A DNA stretch of 56,326 nucleotides from Thermoplasmata archaeon (GTDB lineage Archaea; Thermoplasmatota; Penumbrarchaeia; JAEHCK01). Of the stretch, positions 33,199-41,118 are shown piece after piece. Below the pieces are notes generated by a model. That model ran no database searches, was not told where the DNA came from, and was given only the letters and a program-made list of their open reading frames with translations. The stretch is taken from the NCBI GenBank assembly GCA_020696345.1, contig JAEHCK010000014.1, positions 1-56,326 on the forward strand, in the 5' to 3' direction. The translations under genes were made by a program, and so were the position numbers. How positions within the stretch are numbered: the first letter of the stretch is position 1; each line of letters opens with the position of its first letter.

Positions 33199-34314
33199 TT
33201 ACTCTTCAAAGTCGGGTGTCAAAATTATTCGTTTTAATAGATTACCGCTATGTGCCTCTTCAAAACATTCTTTTATCTGGCTCATTGGTTTAATATCAAT
33301 GAATGGTTTAATTTGTATTTTACCATCAAGAACCAGTTGCAACACTTCAGGATAATATTTAGGTAGGCAACCCCAAGTTCCTATTATCTCTGCATCATAA
33401 GCCATTAATTTGCTCAGATTATATTCATTCTTTTTAACTCCAAATCCGACCCAGATAATTTTACCTATAAACGATAGCAGTTCCAAAGCAATTGCTTGGC
33501 CACCACCAGAGCCTGTAACTTCAAATATCTTCCAGCCAAAATTATGCGGTAAATTATTTGATTTGCAAATGGTCTTGAATTCATCTTTGATTTGTTTAGG
33601 TTCTTTGTTCATGGAATTAATGACATGATCAGCACCGAAGTTCAATGAACGCTGTAGTTTTTCATCGTCCACATCTATGCCAATTACAGTATTTGCCCCG
33701 AATGCTTTAGCCATTTGCGTGATATAGACACCCACTCCTCCACCTGTGCCGATCACGAGTATATTATCTCCGTCTTTTACTTCAGCACGTACACACGCTT
33801 GGTAGGGCGTGGTTACCGCATCGGCAATTACTGCCAGTTCTTCTAATTCAAATCCATTTCGATCATTTACAATACATAAATTCTCAACTGGGACAGGAAT
33901 ATAATCGGAGAAACCACCATATATGCCAAGACTATTTCCAGGCATCATTTGTTTTAGGCAGCGATTACCACGGCCTGCTCGGCAAATATCGCAATTATTA
34001 CATGGCATGACCGCAGGAATTATCACTTCTTTTCCAACATAACTCTCATCACCAGCCACCACCACACCGCTTATTTCATGACCAAGGGTTAGCGGTGGTT
34101 TAGATACAGTTGGCACTCCATAATAGAAATACCCCAGATCGGTATGACAAACTCCACAACCCACCACCTTAACAAGCACATCACCTGAATTCAATTTTGG
34201 AACTGGTATGCTTACTAACTCCAATTTACCTTGTGTAACTTCACCGGTCTCACGATCTTTCGTGGTTGGTTGAACCATTTGCCAAGTTTGAATCTTTTCT
34301 GGAATCTCCAACAT
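33199..34314 (-). CDS. had: 6-Hydroxycyclohex-1-ene-1-carbonyl-CoA dehydrogenase-like enzyme
   Basis: This 371-residue zinc-dependent medium-chain dehydrogenase has catalytic zinc ligands in CGVCHTD and GHEISG, structural zinc cysteines in CNNCDICRAGRGNRC, and the Rossmann motif GTGGGVG. Over its whole length it follows the pattern I recall for Had/BamQ of anaerobic benzoyl-CoA degraders (IQTWQMVQP start, GVPTVSKPPLTLGHEISG, MPGNSLGIYGGFSDYI, NFGWKIFEVTGSG, LLSFIGKIIWVGFG, IGTWGCLPKYYPEVL). Had oxidises the 6-hydroxy ring of the cyclohexene-carbonyl-CoA intermediate with NAD. No benzoyl-CoA reductase, hydratase or ring hydrolase lies nearby, so the physiological substrate here is open. Lateral transfer from bacteria is plausible. 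TATA-like tracts upstream suggest its own promoter. Confidence 0.85.
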   Translation of the reverse strand: MLEIPEKIQTWQMVQPTTKDRETGEVTQGKLELVSIPVPKLNSGDVLVKVVGCGVCHTDLGYFYYGVPTVSKPPLTLGHEISGVVVAGDESYVGKEVIIPAVMPCNNCDICRAGRGNRCLKQMMPGNSLGIYGGFSDYIPVPVENLCIVNDRNGFELEELAVIADAVTTPYQACVRAEVKDGDNILVIGTGGGVGVYITQMAKAFGANTVIGIDVDDEKLQRSLNFGADHVINSMNKEPKQIKDEFKTICKSNNLPHNFGWKIFEVTGSGGGQAIALELLSFIGKIIWVGFGVKKNEYNLSKLMAYDAEIIGTWGCLPKYYPEVLQLVLDGKIQIKPFIDIKPMSQIKECFEEAHSGNLLKRIILTPDFEE

Positions 34315-34474
34315 TTTATCTCCTCCCTAATAAAAAACATGATGCGATTTAATACTCGATCTGTAAAAACAGTATAAATTGGTGATTAACCTAAAGATAT
34401 TTAGAGGTTTTGAAAAAAAAATATGTAAATAATGTAATATAATTAAGGTTTTGGATTTTATTATATTTGGTTTG

Positions 34475-34673
34475 GTTATTGCTTTAGTGTTGTCTTGAAT
34501 AGTTATTGTAGAATTGTGGTCCTGATTATTTATTATTTGACTGTAGTCGGGTTGAATTATTGTTGAGCTGGAAAATTACAATTCAGCATTAACTCCTTTC
34601 GACTACGGTTCATCGTCAATTCATCTTGATTACAGTTCAGTATCAATTCAGTTCGATTACGATTCAGTAAAAA
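34475..34673. repeat. Degenerate inverted array, period about 27 bp
   Basis: The gap 34315-34673 has no gene. Its right part (about 34605-34670) repeats GATTACAGTTCAGTATCAATTC-like units at about 27-nt spacing. Its left part (about 34525-34590) carries the same core in reverse complement (GACTGTAGTCGGGTTGAATT). The block runs straight into the stop codon of the NifB-like gene. It resembles the direct/inverted arrays elsewhere in the window but is more decayed. The left end motif of the dispersed element is not visible. Confidence 0.6.
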
Positions 34674-35504
34674 TTATTCATTCCCAGGTATTCCACATGC
34701 ATCTGCTCTGCACTGACGACACAACCTGAATTGTGGAATTACGGTTTCAGCCATTGCACGTGCAATTTTTAGCTCCTCACAGGTTGGTGGTTGCAATTGT
34801 GCAAAGTTACCTAATGGTATGAGCGGCATAATGTTCATCATATATACACCAAGTTGTGAACACTTTTGTGCGATATCCAGGATATGATCATAATTGATCT
34901 GTGGTATCAGAACCGTATTGATCTTTACCACCATCCCATGTTCTACCGCAGCCTCGACACCTGCTAACTGACACTTAACAAGAGCTTCACCGCAGGCTTT
35001 TCCAGTTAACCGATGGCCATCAAAGTTGATGCTCTGATATATTTCCCCTGCTATCTCCGGGTCGATCGCATTTATTGTGACAGTAATAAATGCCACACCA
35101 TTTTCTTTTAACATTTCAAGTTTTTCTTCTAATAAAAGACCATTGGTACACACACATAATTGGATTTCAGGCACATGTTCATGAAGTAATTGCAATGTCT
35201 TAAATGTATCCGGATTGAACAACGGCTCACCGGGTCCGGCTATACCAACAACATGTAAACATGGGTCATGGTCTAGTGCAGCTAATGTTAAGTTTAAGGC
35301 TTCCTGCGGTCCAATAATTTTGCTTGTTAACCCTGGGCGTGATGCGTGATAAAAATGTGAGATGCGCCTGTCACAAAAATTGCATTGAATATTACATTCT
35401 CTAGCCACGGGTAGATGTAACCGGGATATCCGAAAATGTGCAACTTCACTATAACATGGGTGTAGTTGGGCCATATGCCCATGTGGATCCTCTATTTCAA
35501 CCAT
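34674..35504 (-). CDS. nifB: NifB-like radical SAM protein
   Basis: This 276-residue radical SAM enzyme has the CxxxCxxC cluster motif in ARECNIQCNFC. NifB-type features surround it: HPCYSEVAHFRISRLHLPVA upstream, VVGIAGPGEPLFNPDTF, CVCTNGLLL, TVTINAIDPEIAGEIY, VKINTVLIPQIN, NIMPLIPLG, and the final CRQCRADACGIPG. These correspond to NifB, which fuses [4Fe-4S] units into the NifB-co precursor of nitrogenase cofactors. Archaeal NifB proteins are usually radical-SAM-only, as here. No nifHDK or other nif gene is in the window, so a role outside nitrogen fixation cannot be excluded. It is translated directly after a 92-residue Cys-pair protein, with a 5-nt gap. Confidence 0.85.
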   Translation of the reverse strand: MVEIEDPHGHMAQLHPCYSEVAHFRISRLHLPVARECNIQCNFCDRRISHFYHASRPGLTSKIIGPQEALNLTLAALDHDPCLHVVGIAGPGEPLFNPDTFKTLQLLHEHVPEIQLCVCTNGLLLEEKLEMLKENGVAFITVTINAIDPEIAGEIYQSINFDGHRLTGKACGEALVKCQLAGVEAAVEHGMVVKINTVLIPQINYDHILDIAQKCSQLGVYMMNIMPLIPLGNFAQLQPPTCEELKIARAMAETVIPQFRLCRQCRADACGIPGNE

Positions 35505-35509
35505 TTTTA

Positions 35510-35788
35510 TTACCTTAATTGATCATTATCATGCTTATCATGTGATCTATTTCGCGTATAAATTACCTTAAATCTTTCCAAGTGATTTCTATAGCATAAA
35601 TTACAATCCTCGCCCAGGGCTGCTAATAATTGAGTTGTTACCGGCTCTAAATGAACATCAATATCCAGCGATTCATAAGTTTCCACGAGTTCTAATAATC
35701 GCGGCTCTTCGGTTATTGTTCTGCGTTCCCAACCTTGATCGAGAAGGACCTCGTGCCGATCTTTACAGGACATTATATCACTTAACAT
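35510..35788 (-). CDS. Small unknown protein upstream of the NifB-like gene
   Basis: This 92-residue protein is soluble and acidic in its middle, with a CxxC pair (CNLC) near residue 71 followed by a basic YRNHLERFKVIYTRNR segment. I do not recognise the family. The spacing of 5 nt to the NifB-like gene implies cotranscription and probably linked function, for example as a cluster-binding or substrate-delivery partner. That is inference from position only. Its start at 35788 faces the kae1 promoter region divergently. Confidence 0.6.
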   Translation of the reverse strand: MLSDIMSCKDRHEVLLDQGWERRTITEEPRLLELVETYESLDIDVHLEPVTTQLLAALGEDCNLCYRNHLERFKVIYTRNRSHDKHDNDQLR

Positions 35789-35996
35789 CGTTTCATTTTA
35801 TTCAAATCGGTCAAATATACAAGTATAGTAAATAAAATATAAATCATTCATAAATACAATTTTCATTTAATATAAATATTTTTTAATAATTCTACATTCA
35901 TAATTGAATAGGTAAGAAATTATATGTATGTCGTAATATTTATAATCTAGTGATTTATGATTGGTACAAAGTCATAACAATTTGAGGAATTTTCAA

Positions 35997-36983
35997 ATGT
36001 CGAAGATATGCTTGGGATTAGAGGGAACAGCACATACAATTGGTGTTGGAATTATATCTGATGATGGCTTGATCCTGGCAAATAAATTTAAAATGTATCA
36101 CCCAGCCGAAGGTGGCATTCATCCACGCGAAGCCGCTAATCATCATGCACAACATATTGTTCCTCTCATCGAAGAGGCAATGATCTCTGCAAATATCTCG
36201 TACCGCGACCTGGATCTGATCTCATTCTCACAAGGTCCCGGCCTGGGGCCATGTTTAAGAACCATAGCAACATCGGCGCGTGCTCTGGCACTAACACTTA
36301 ATTTACCAATAATCGGGGTTAACCATTGTGTAGCACATATTGAGATCGGCCGGCTTACTGGTACAAAAGACCCGATTCTTTTATATGTTTCCGGAGGCAA
36401 TACTCAAGTAATTGCCTTTGTAAAAGGAAAATACCGTGTATTTGGTGAGACATTAGATATTGGAATAGGAAATATGTTGGATAAATTTGGTAGGTTTGTG
36501 GGATTACGTTTTCCCGCAGGCGGGGCAATAGAAGAGCTTGCACTCAAAAAACCACAAAACTTTATTGAACTACCATACTCTGTCAAGGGTATGGACATAT
36601 CATTTTCCGGTGTTCTTACCGCATCACAAAATTTGTATAAAAAGGGTAAGAGTTTAGAGAATTTATGTTATTCAATTCAGGAGGTAACCTTTGCAATGCT
36701 CACAGAAGTAACCGAACGCGCCATGGCGCATACTGAGAAGGCGGAAGTATTATTGGGTGGTGGTGTTGCTTGCAATAAACGTTTGCAAAACATGATAAAA
36801 CAAATGGCAGTTGAACGTGACGCTAAATTTTTCGTGCCAGAAAAAGGTTTATGTATTGATAATGGCGTCATGATCGCATGGCTTGGGTTGATCATGCATA
36901 ATGCAGATATTGAAATGAGTGTAGAAGATACTGTAGTACGACAACGATTTAGAACTGATGAGGTAGATGCCAGTTGGCGTTAA
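35997..36983 (+). CDS. kae1: Kae1, tRNA t6A synthesis protein (KEOPS)
   Basis: Kae1 transfers threonylcarbamoyl to A37 of ANN-reading tRNAs within the KEOPS complex. The protein is 328 residues from the ATG at 35997, preceded by GAGGAA at 35984-35989. An in-frame TTG at 35961 is less likely. Motifs include the start GLEGTAHTIGVGI, the metal-binding NHCVAHIEIGR with its two His, YVSGGNTQVI, the GETLDIGIGNMLDKFGR segment and EVLLGGGVACNKRLQ with the C-terminal DNGVMIAWLG. The Bud32 kinase is not fused to it, unlike in many euryarchaea. The tRNA-Lys(UUU) in this window is an expected substrate. Confidence 0.95.
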   Translation: MSKICLGLEGTAHTIGVGIISDDGLILANKFKMYHPAEGGIHPREAANHHAQHIVPLIEEAMISANISYRDLDLISFSQGPGLGPCLRTIATSARALALTLNLPIIGVNHCVAHIEIGRLTGTKDPILLYVSGGNTQVIAFVKGKYRVFGETLDIGIGNMLDKFGRFVGLRFPAGGAIEELALKKPQNFIELPYSVKGMDISFSGVLTASQNLYKKGKSLENLCYSIQEVTFAMLTEVTERAMAHTEKAEVLLGGGVACNKRLQNMIKQMAVERDAKFFVPEKGLCIDNGVMIAWLGLIMHNADIEMSVEDTVVRQRFRTDEVDASWR

Positions 36984-37083
36984 GAGATTTTTTTTGGATT
37001 ATTAAAAATAAACGCAATTCATTTAATGAAGAAAACATCGTTTATTCATGTTAAATTCATGTTAAATACCCCATACAAGAGAA

Positions 37084-37138
37084 ATCTTTTAATATATAAT
37101 TTCCCTATACATATAATGCGATTCGATTGGAGGATAAA
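37084..37138 (+). promoter_or_regulatory. TATA box and ribosome-binding site of the MamK-like gene
   Basis: The stretch TTTTAATATATAATT (37087-37101) is a good archaeal box A. It lies about 25-30 nt before a likely transcription start near 37125. GGAGGA (37129-37134) precedes the ATG at 37142 by 7 nt. This makes the actin-like gene an independent transcription unit from kae1. Confidence 0.55.
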
Positions 37139-37141
37139 AAA

Positions 37142-38224
37142 ATGGCAAAGAGAGGAAGAAAACGTAAGAACGTGGTTTCATCGACAACTAGTCCCAGTAC
37201 TGAGACTGATGATGATAAGATATTGTATCTGGGCATTGATTTTGGTACAGCTCAAACTTCAGTGGCGGCTAATAATGGAATAAAAGAGACAATACGAAGT
37301 GTTGTGGGTTGGCCTAAGGATGTAATAGCTAGAAAATACTTAAAGCAGCCAATTCTATTTGGTGACGAAGCATTAAAAAATCGGCTTGCCCTTGATATTT
37401 ATCGACCATTGGAAAAAGGGATTATTAAAGATACTGCCAAGGATATGGAAGCTGCAAAAGAATTAATAAAATATGCAATTGAAATGGCAAAGGGTAATGG
37501 TGATTATAATAAGATCTACGGTGTAATAGGTGCGCCGGCACTAACAGATCATGTAAATAAACAAGCCTTAACCGCTACTGCACATGAAGTGTTAGATTCT
37601 GCCATGGTTGTCAGTGAACCTTTTGCGGTTGCATATGGATTAAATAAATTAAATAATGCCTTGGTAATTGATATTGGCGCAGGTACGGTTGATCTATGTC
37701 GAATGCATGGTACACTGCCAACAGAAGAAGATGAGGCATCATTACCAAACGCTGGTGATCATATTGATGATATATTATTAGAAGGCATTCGAAAGCGGTA
37801 CAAAGGTGCACAAATTACAATCAATATGGCTCAAGAATGGAAAGAAAAGTTCGCATTTGTGGGTTCTGCCGGTTCAACGGTCAATGTCGAGTTCCCAATG
37901 GCAGGGAAAAGCAATAATGTTGATATAACTACAGAATTGGGAAAAGCATGTGAAAGTATAATGCCAAATATTATTGAGATCACGAAAAAGATGGTTTCGA
38001 CTTACGACCCGGAATTTCAAAGTGAAATACGGAAAAATATAATTCTTGCCGGCGGCTGCAGTCAAATTCACAATCTAAAGGACTATATTGAAGATAAAAT
38101 GAAACCATTTGGTGGCGGAGAAGTCACGATCGTAAAAGATCCGATTTATGCAGGAGCGGTGGGCGCCCTAAAGCTTGCCCGTGAAATGCCGGAAGGTTAT
38201 TGGGAAGAAATTAAGATTAAATAA
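37142..38224 (+). CDS. MamK-like actin-family filament protein
   Basis: This 360-residue actin/Hsp70-fold ATPase has phosphate-1 motif GIDFGTAQTSVA (about residues 31-42), phosphate-2 VIDIGAGTVDLC (about 176-187) and adenosine motif ILAGGCSQIHNL (about 300-311). Beyond the fold, many segments follow bacterial MamK as I recall it: SVVGWPKDVIARK, DIYRPLEKGIIK, VIGAPA, VVSEPFAVAYGLNKL, EWKEKFAFVG, and the ending PFGGGEVTIVKDPIYAGAVGALKLAREMPEGYWE. MamK polymerises with ATP and aligns magnetosomes. No magnetosome gene is present here. A basic N-terminal extension of about 25 residues (AKRGRKRKN) is extra. The next gene encodes a long coiled-coil protein and is a candidate partner. It is probably cytoskeletal, with the cargo unknown. 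Confidence 0.9.
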   Translation: MAKRGRKRKNVVSSTTSPSTETDDDKILYLGIDFGTAQTSVAANNGIKETIRSVVGWPKDVIARKYLKQPILFGDEALKNRLALDIYRPLEKGIIKDTAKDMEAAKELIKYAIEMAKGNGDYNKIYGVIGAPALTDHVNKQALTATAHEVLDSAMVVSEPFAVAYGLNKLNNALVIDIGAGTVDLCRMHGTLPTEEDEASLPNAGDHIDDILLEGIRKRYKGAQITINMAQEWKEKFAFVGSAGSTVNVEFPMAGKSNNVDITTELGKACESIMPNIIEITKKMVSTYDPEFQSEIRKNIILAGGCSQIHNLKDYIEDKMKPFGGGEVTIVKDPIYAGAVGALKLAREMPEGYWEEIKIK

Positions 38225-38421
38225 TATTGATAGTTATTTATAAGTTTAATATATTATAATTAAAAGTTAACTTAATGATGCTTAACTTTGATTATACTAT
38301 ATATCAACAAAATAAAACCCCTCAGTTATCTTCAAATTTAAAATTGATGATTATTGACCCCATGTTAAATTAATAAAATATAAACAATTTAATTGGTTTT
38401 GAAAAGAATTTGGTGCAATAA
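38225..38421. promoter_or_regulatory. AT-rich gap between the actin-like and coiled-coil genes
   Basis: This gap is about 200 bp and strongly AT-rich, with TATA-like tracts (for example AATAAAATATAAACAATT near 38372-38388). It suggests a separate promoter for the coiled-coil gene, although read-through from the actin-like gene is possible because no strong terminator is visible. Confidence 0.3.
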
Positions 38422-40278
38422 ATGGAACAAATGAATATATACAAAGAAATTGCCTCTGAAATAAAAGAAAAACTTGGTACAAACCATGTAAGCACAATAA
38501 TCCAAACAGATGTCCAATATTCAAAAGTGAAACATTTAAGCACTATTCCACAATTTTTAATTATAGTAGAGGAATTTGATAAATTCACAATTAACATGAT
38601 AACAGAAGTTCTCGAAAATTATCCCAATACGATCAAAACACCATTTGTGGTTGAATATAAAGATCTCGAAGGAATGTTAGACAGTATTCCCCGGTCTTTT
38701 ATTAATATGAAAAAGAGCTATCAGGTATTAGAAGGCAACGATATTACTGAAATGATCCAGCCACCTTCTTACGAACATTTTCGGGCACAGACCGAATTGA
38801 TATTACGAAACGATGTTTTAAAGGTTCGGCGAGATCTGATCCGAGTATTACTCAATCAAACCAGCATTACAAAGCATGTCAAAGAATTAAGCATGATCGC
38901 GTTGAACAGCATACGCAATTATTATCAAATTGTCGAGCCAGAACTTCAAACTACTGAAGAGATAATTGAGAGGTTCAATATAGATTTCCCCAAGGGTAAG
39001 AGTTCATTAAAAGATATACTGGAATATACATATAGAAATCTAAAAGCTGATGAAAACAAAAAGGAAGAAGAAACGAAAGAGACAAGAAATGAAATTATCT
39101 CAATTATAATATCAACATTAGACGATGTACTCCAGCCGCTTTTAATTGAGATAGATTCTTTGGGAATAAAATTGGAAAAAATTCTGATAAATGAATCTGA
39201 TAAATTACCATATGAGGAATTTATCAAAAAGTATGGTGAGGAGATACATACACTTCAAGAAGAGATGTATAAAGAATTCCATCAAAATGCGATGAAGGAG
39301 CAAGAAAGTTTTCGAAATGAATTGGATCTGAAGTTTCGTGAACGCGAAATAAAATTGATAGACAGGTATGATCAAGAAATAGTAAATTTACAAAATAAAT
39401 CTGAAAGTGATCTTAAAGCTTTGGAAACTTCGTTTACAGATGATTTAGAACAACGGACCGAAAAGGTAGTTAATGAGAAATTAAGGATAAAACGTGAAGA
39501 ACTTGAACAGGAATACAACGATAAATTAAGAAAAACCAAAGATGAACTCGAATTCAAATATATTACCACAGATCTGCAAGATAAAGAGGAAAAGTTGAGA
39601 AAAGAATACCAGAGTTATGAAAAAAAGTTACGAGAGAATTTTCAAGCAAGAGAGAAAGACTTTGTACGTGACCTTGATATAAAAGAAAGGAATTTTAAAG
39701 GGGGCTTAGAACTTGAATATAAGGCCAAGTTGGAAGACGAGAAGGAAAGTATGCGCAAAGACTTCGAGATCGAGTTGGAAGGTGCAATAGAGCGTAATCT
39801 ACGTAAACAAGAACGACGTTTAATGGCAGAGATGGCCCGGCGTGAAAAGACACTTGAACGTACCCTGACCCAAGAGTCAAAAAGGAAAGAAAAGGAACTA
39901 TTGTCAGAGTTCAAGAAGAATTTACAGACAAAAGAGAATGAAGTAAAAATGAAACTACAAGTAGAATATGAGCGAGCCATAGGTAAACTGGAATCAAAGA
40001 GATCTGGAGAACTCATGAATTTGATCGAAAAGGAATTAGCAATAAGGTATAAAGAGATCGAAAAAATTCAGGTTGATCTAATAAAGGCATTTCAGTTTGA
40101 AAAGAACGCTGGAGATAGCCAGAGAATATCGCCTCAAATCGAATTTGCACGTAATTTTATACATCCACCAAAAAAAGGTGAGATCAAGAATGAAAAAGAT
40201 TTATTTTCCAAAATACTTAGCGATAATCGCTCATTAACAGATGGCCTAAGTAAAAAGAGTAGTAAAAAAGCATCTTAA
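38422..40278 (+). CDS. Degenerate nucleotidyltransferase-like head with long coiled coil
   Basis: Residues 1-180 of this 618-residue protein resemble a family of minimal nucleotidyltransferase-fold proteins (FLIIVEEFDKFTINMITEV, TPFVVEYKDLEGMLDSIPRSFINMK, VLEGNDITEM, LRNDVLKVRRDLI). The catalytic GSxxxxxxSDxD motif is not present. After a linker, residues about 270-560 are an almost unbroken highly charged coiled coil rich in Glu, Lys and Arg, with KEEELRxEY-like heptads. The tail is Ser/Lys-rich. There is no membrane segment. It follows the MamK-like gene on the same strand and its stop overlaps the convergent dph6 stop. It could be a scaffold, linker or filament-binding protein. That link is positional inference. 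Confidence 0.75.
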   Translation: MEQMNIYKEIASEIKEKLGTNHVSTIIQTDVQYSKVKHLSTIPQFLIIVEEFDKFTINMITEVLENYPNTIKTPFVVEYKDLEGMLDSIPRSFINMKKSYQVLEGNDITEMIQPPSYEHFRAQTELILRNDVLKVRRDLIRVLLNQTSITKHVKELSMIALNSIRNYYQIVEPELQTTEEIIERFNIDFPKGKSSLKDILEYTYRNLKADENKKEEETKETRNEIISIIISTLDDVLQPLLIEIDSLGIKLEKILINESDKLPYEEFIKKYGEEIHTLQEEMYKEFHQNAMKEQESFRNELDLKFREREIKLIDRYDQEIVNLQNKSESDLKALETSFTDDLEQRTEKVVNEKLRIKREELEQEYNDKLRKTKDELEFKYITTDLQDKEEKLRKEYQSYEKKLRENFQAREKDFVRDLDIKERNFKGGLELEYKAKLEDEKESMRKDFEIELEGAIERNLRKQERRLMAEMARREKTLERTLTQESKRKEKELLSEFKKNLQTKENEVKMKLQVEYERAIGKLESKRSGELMNLIEKELAIRYKEIEKIQVDLIKAFQFEKNAGDSQRISPQIEFARNFIHPPKKGEIKNEKDLFSKILSDNRSLTDGLSKKSSKKAS

Positions 40279-40991
40279 TTGTGTATATTATCGTTTCTTT
40301 TGCAAAGCAACTTTTTTATTAGTTTGGCTTTTTTAATTTTATATATACCTGCCATACCATCCCAAGTTATTTCACTATCAATAACCCTTATGCGTTTTTT
40401 AAACAACGGTGAGTCGGTTACCAAGGTTTCAAACTCACCACCCTCACCACCGGTACATACATAGCAAGTCTCATGCAATTTCGAAAGTTCGTCGATAGCT
40501 TTATGATCCAATTCTCTCCCCAACCAGTCAGGCCCCAACCCGTCTGCGGCAACGGCACTTATAATTATCGTAAAACCGGCATCGACCATTTCAGATAACA
40601 TAGTCTTGGGCTGGAGTTTCCAAAGCGGTGTAAAGTTTGTAAGATCCAAAGATGAACATATCTTATCGATCCGCTTGCGTTGATAATTCGAGTATATAGC
40701 GCCATTCACCAAGCCAGTGATATGATATCGTTCTTTTGCTTCATTGATGGCGGTTGTCAGATCATCCAATTCGATTTCTTTTTCACCTTCAGTTGTATTT
40801 GATATTATTGGGATGCCCATAGCTTGTGCTTGTAGTTTTGTAAGCTCGATGTTAGGTACATGGTACATATATGACTCCGGGTTTTTTGATACTATAGTGA
40901 TCAAACATTTAACCTCATGACCGGATCTCATTACATTATAGATCGAATATAGCGAGTCTTTGCCACCTGAAAATAATGCTCCGAGTTGCAT
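40275..40991 (-). CDS. dph6: Diphthine-ammonia ligase (Dph6 family)
   Basis: Dph6 amidates diphthine to diphthamide on elongation factor 2, using ATP and ammonium. The 238-residue protein starts with the PP-loop ATPase motif LFSGGKDSLYS. It includes the family-specific VNGAIYSNYQRKRID, TPLWKL, ISAVAADGLGPDWLGREL and GEGGEFETLVTDSPLFKKRI segments. The length is normal for archaeal MJ0570-type members without the eukaryotic C-terminal domains. Its stop overlaps the stop of the convergent coiled-coil gene within a TTAA palindrome. Upstream lies a divergent promoter region shared with the thiolase. Confidence 0.92.
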   Translation of the reverse strand: MQLGALFSGGKDSLYSIYNVMRSGHEVKCLITIVSKNPESYMYHVPNIELTKLQAQAMGIPIISNTTEGEKEIELDDLTTAINEAKERYHITGLVNGAIYSNYQRKRIDKICSSLDLTNFTPLWKLQPKTMLSEMVDAGFTIIISAVAADGLGPDWLGRELDHKAIDELSKLHETCYVCTGGEGGEFETLVTDSPLFKKRIRVIDSEITWDGMAGIYKIKKAKLIKKLLCKRNDNIHN

Positions 40992-41118
40992 GATTGATAA
41001 AAGTATGTATTGGATAATAAAGGTTTATACAATATACTTGAAACTATCTTTTCAATAAGAGTCACAAATTATAAGATTGAATAATATATTAACCCGAAAC
41101 CAAGGAGGATGAATTCAT

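Noticed and set aside
33199..34314. General zinc alcohol dehydrogenase
   Set aside because: The fold is shared, but the many Had-specific segments (IQTWQMVQP, NFGWKIFEV, IGTWGCLPKYY) favour the narrower call. Substrate is still unproven.
37142..38224. DnaK/Hsp70 or MreB
   Set aside because: It is too short for Hsp70 and lacks its substrate domain. The segments around the ATP motifs and the C-terminus follow MamK more closely than MreB.
40275..40991. tRNA-modifying PP-loop ATPase (TilS/TtcA type)
   Set aside because: The SGGKDS motif is shared, but EGGEFET and the GLGPDWLG segment are specific to the Dph6 family.
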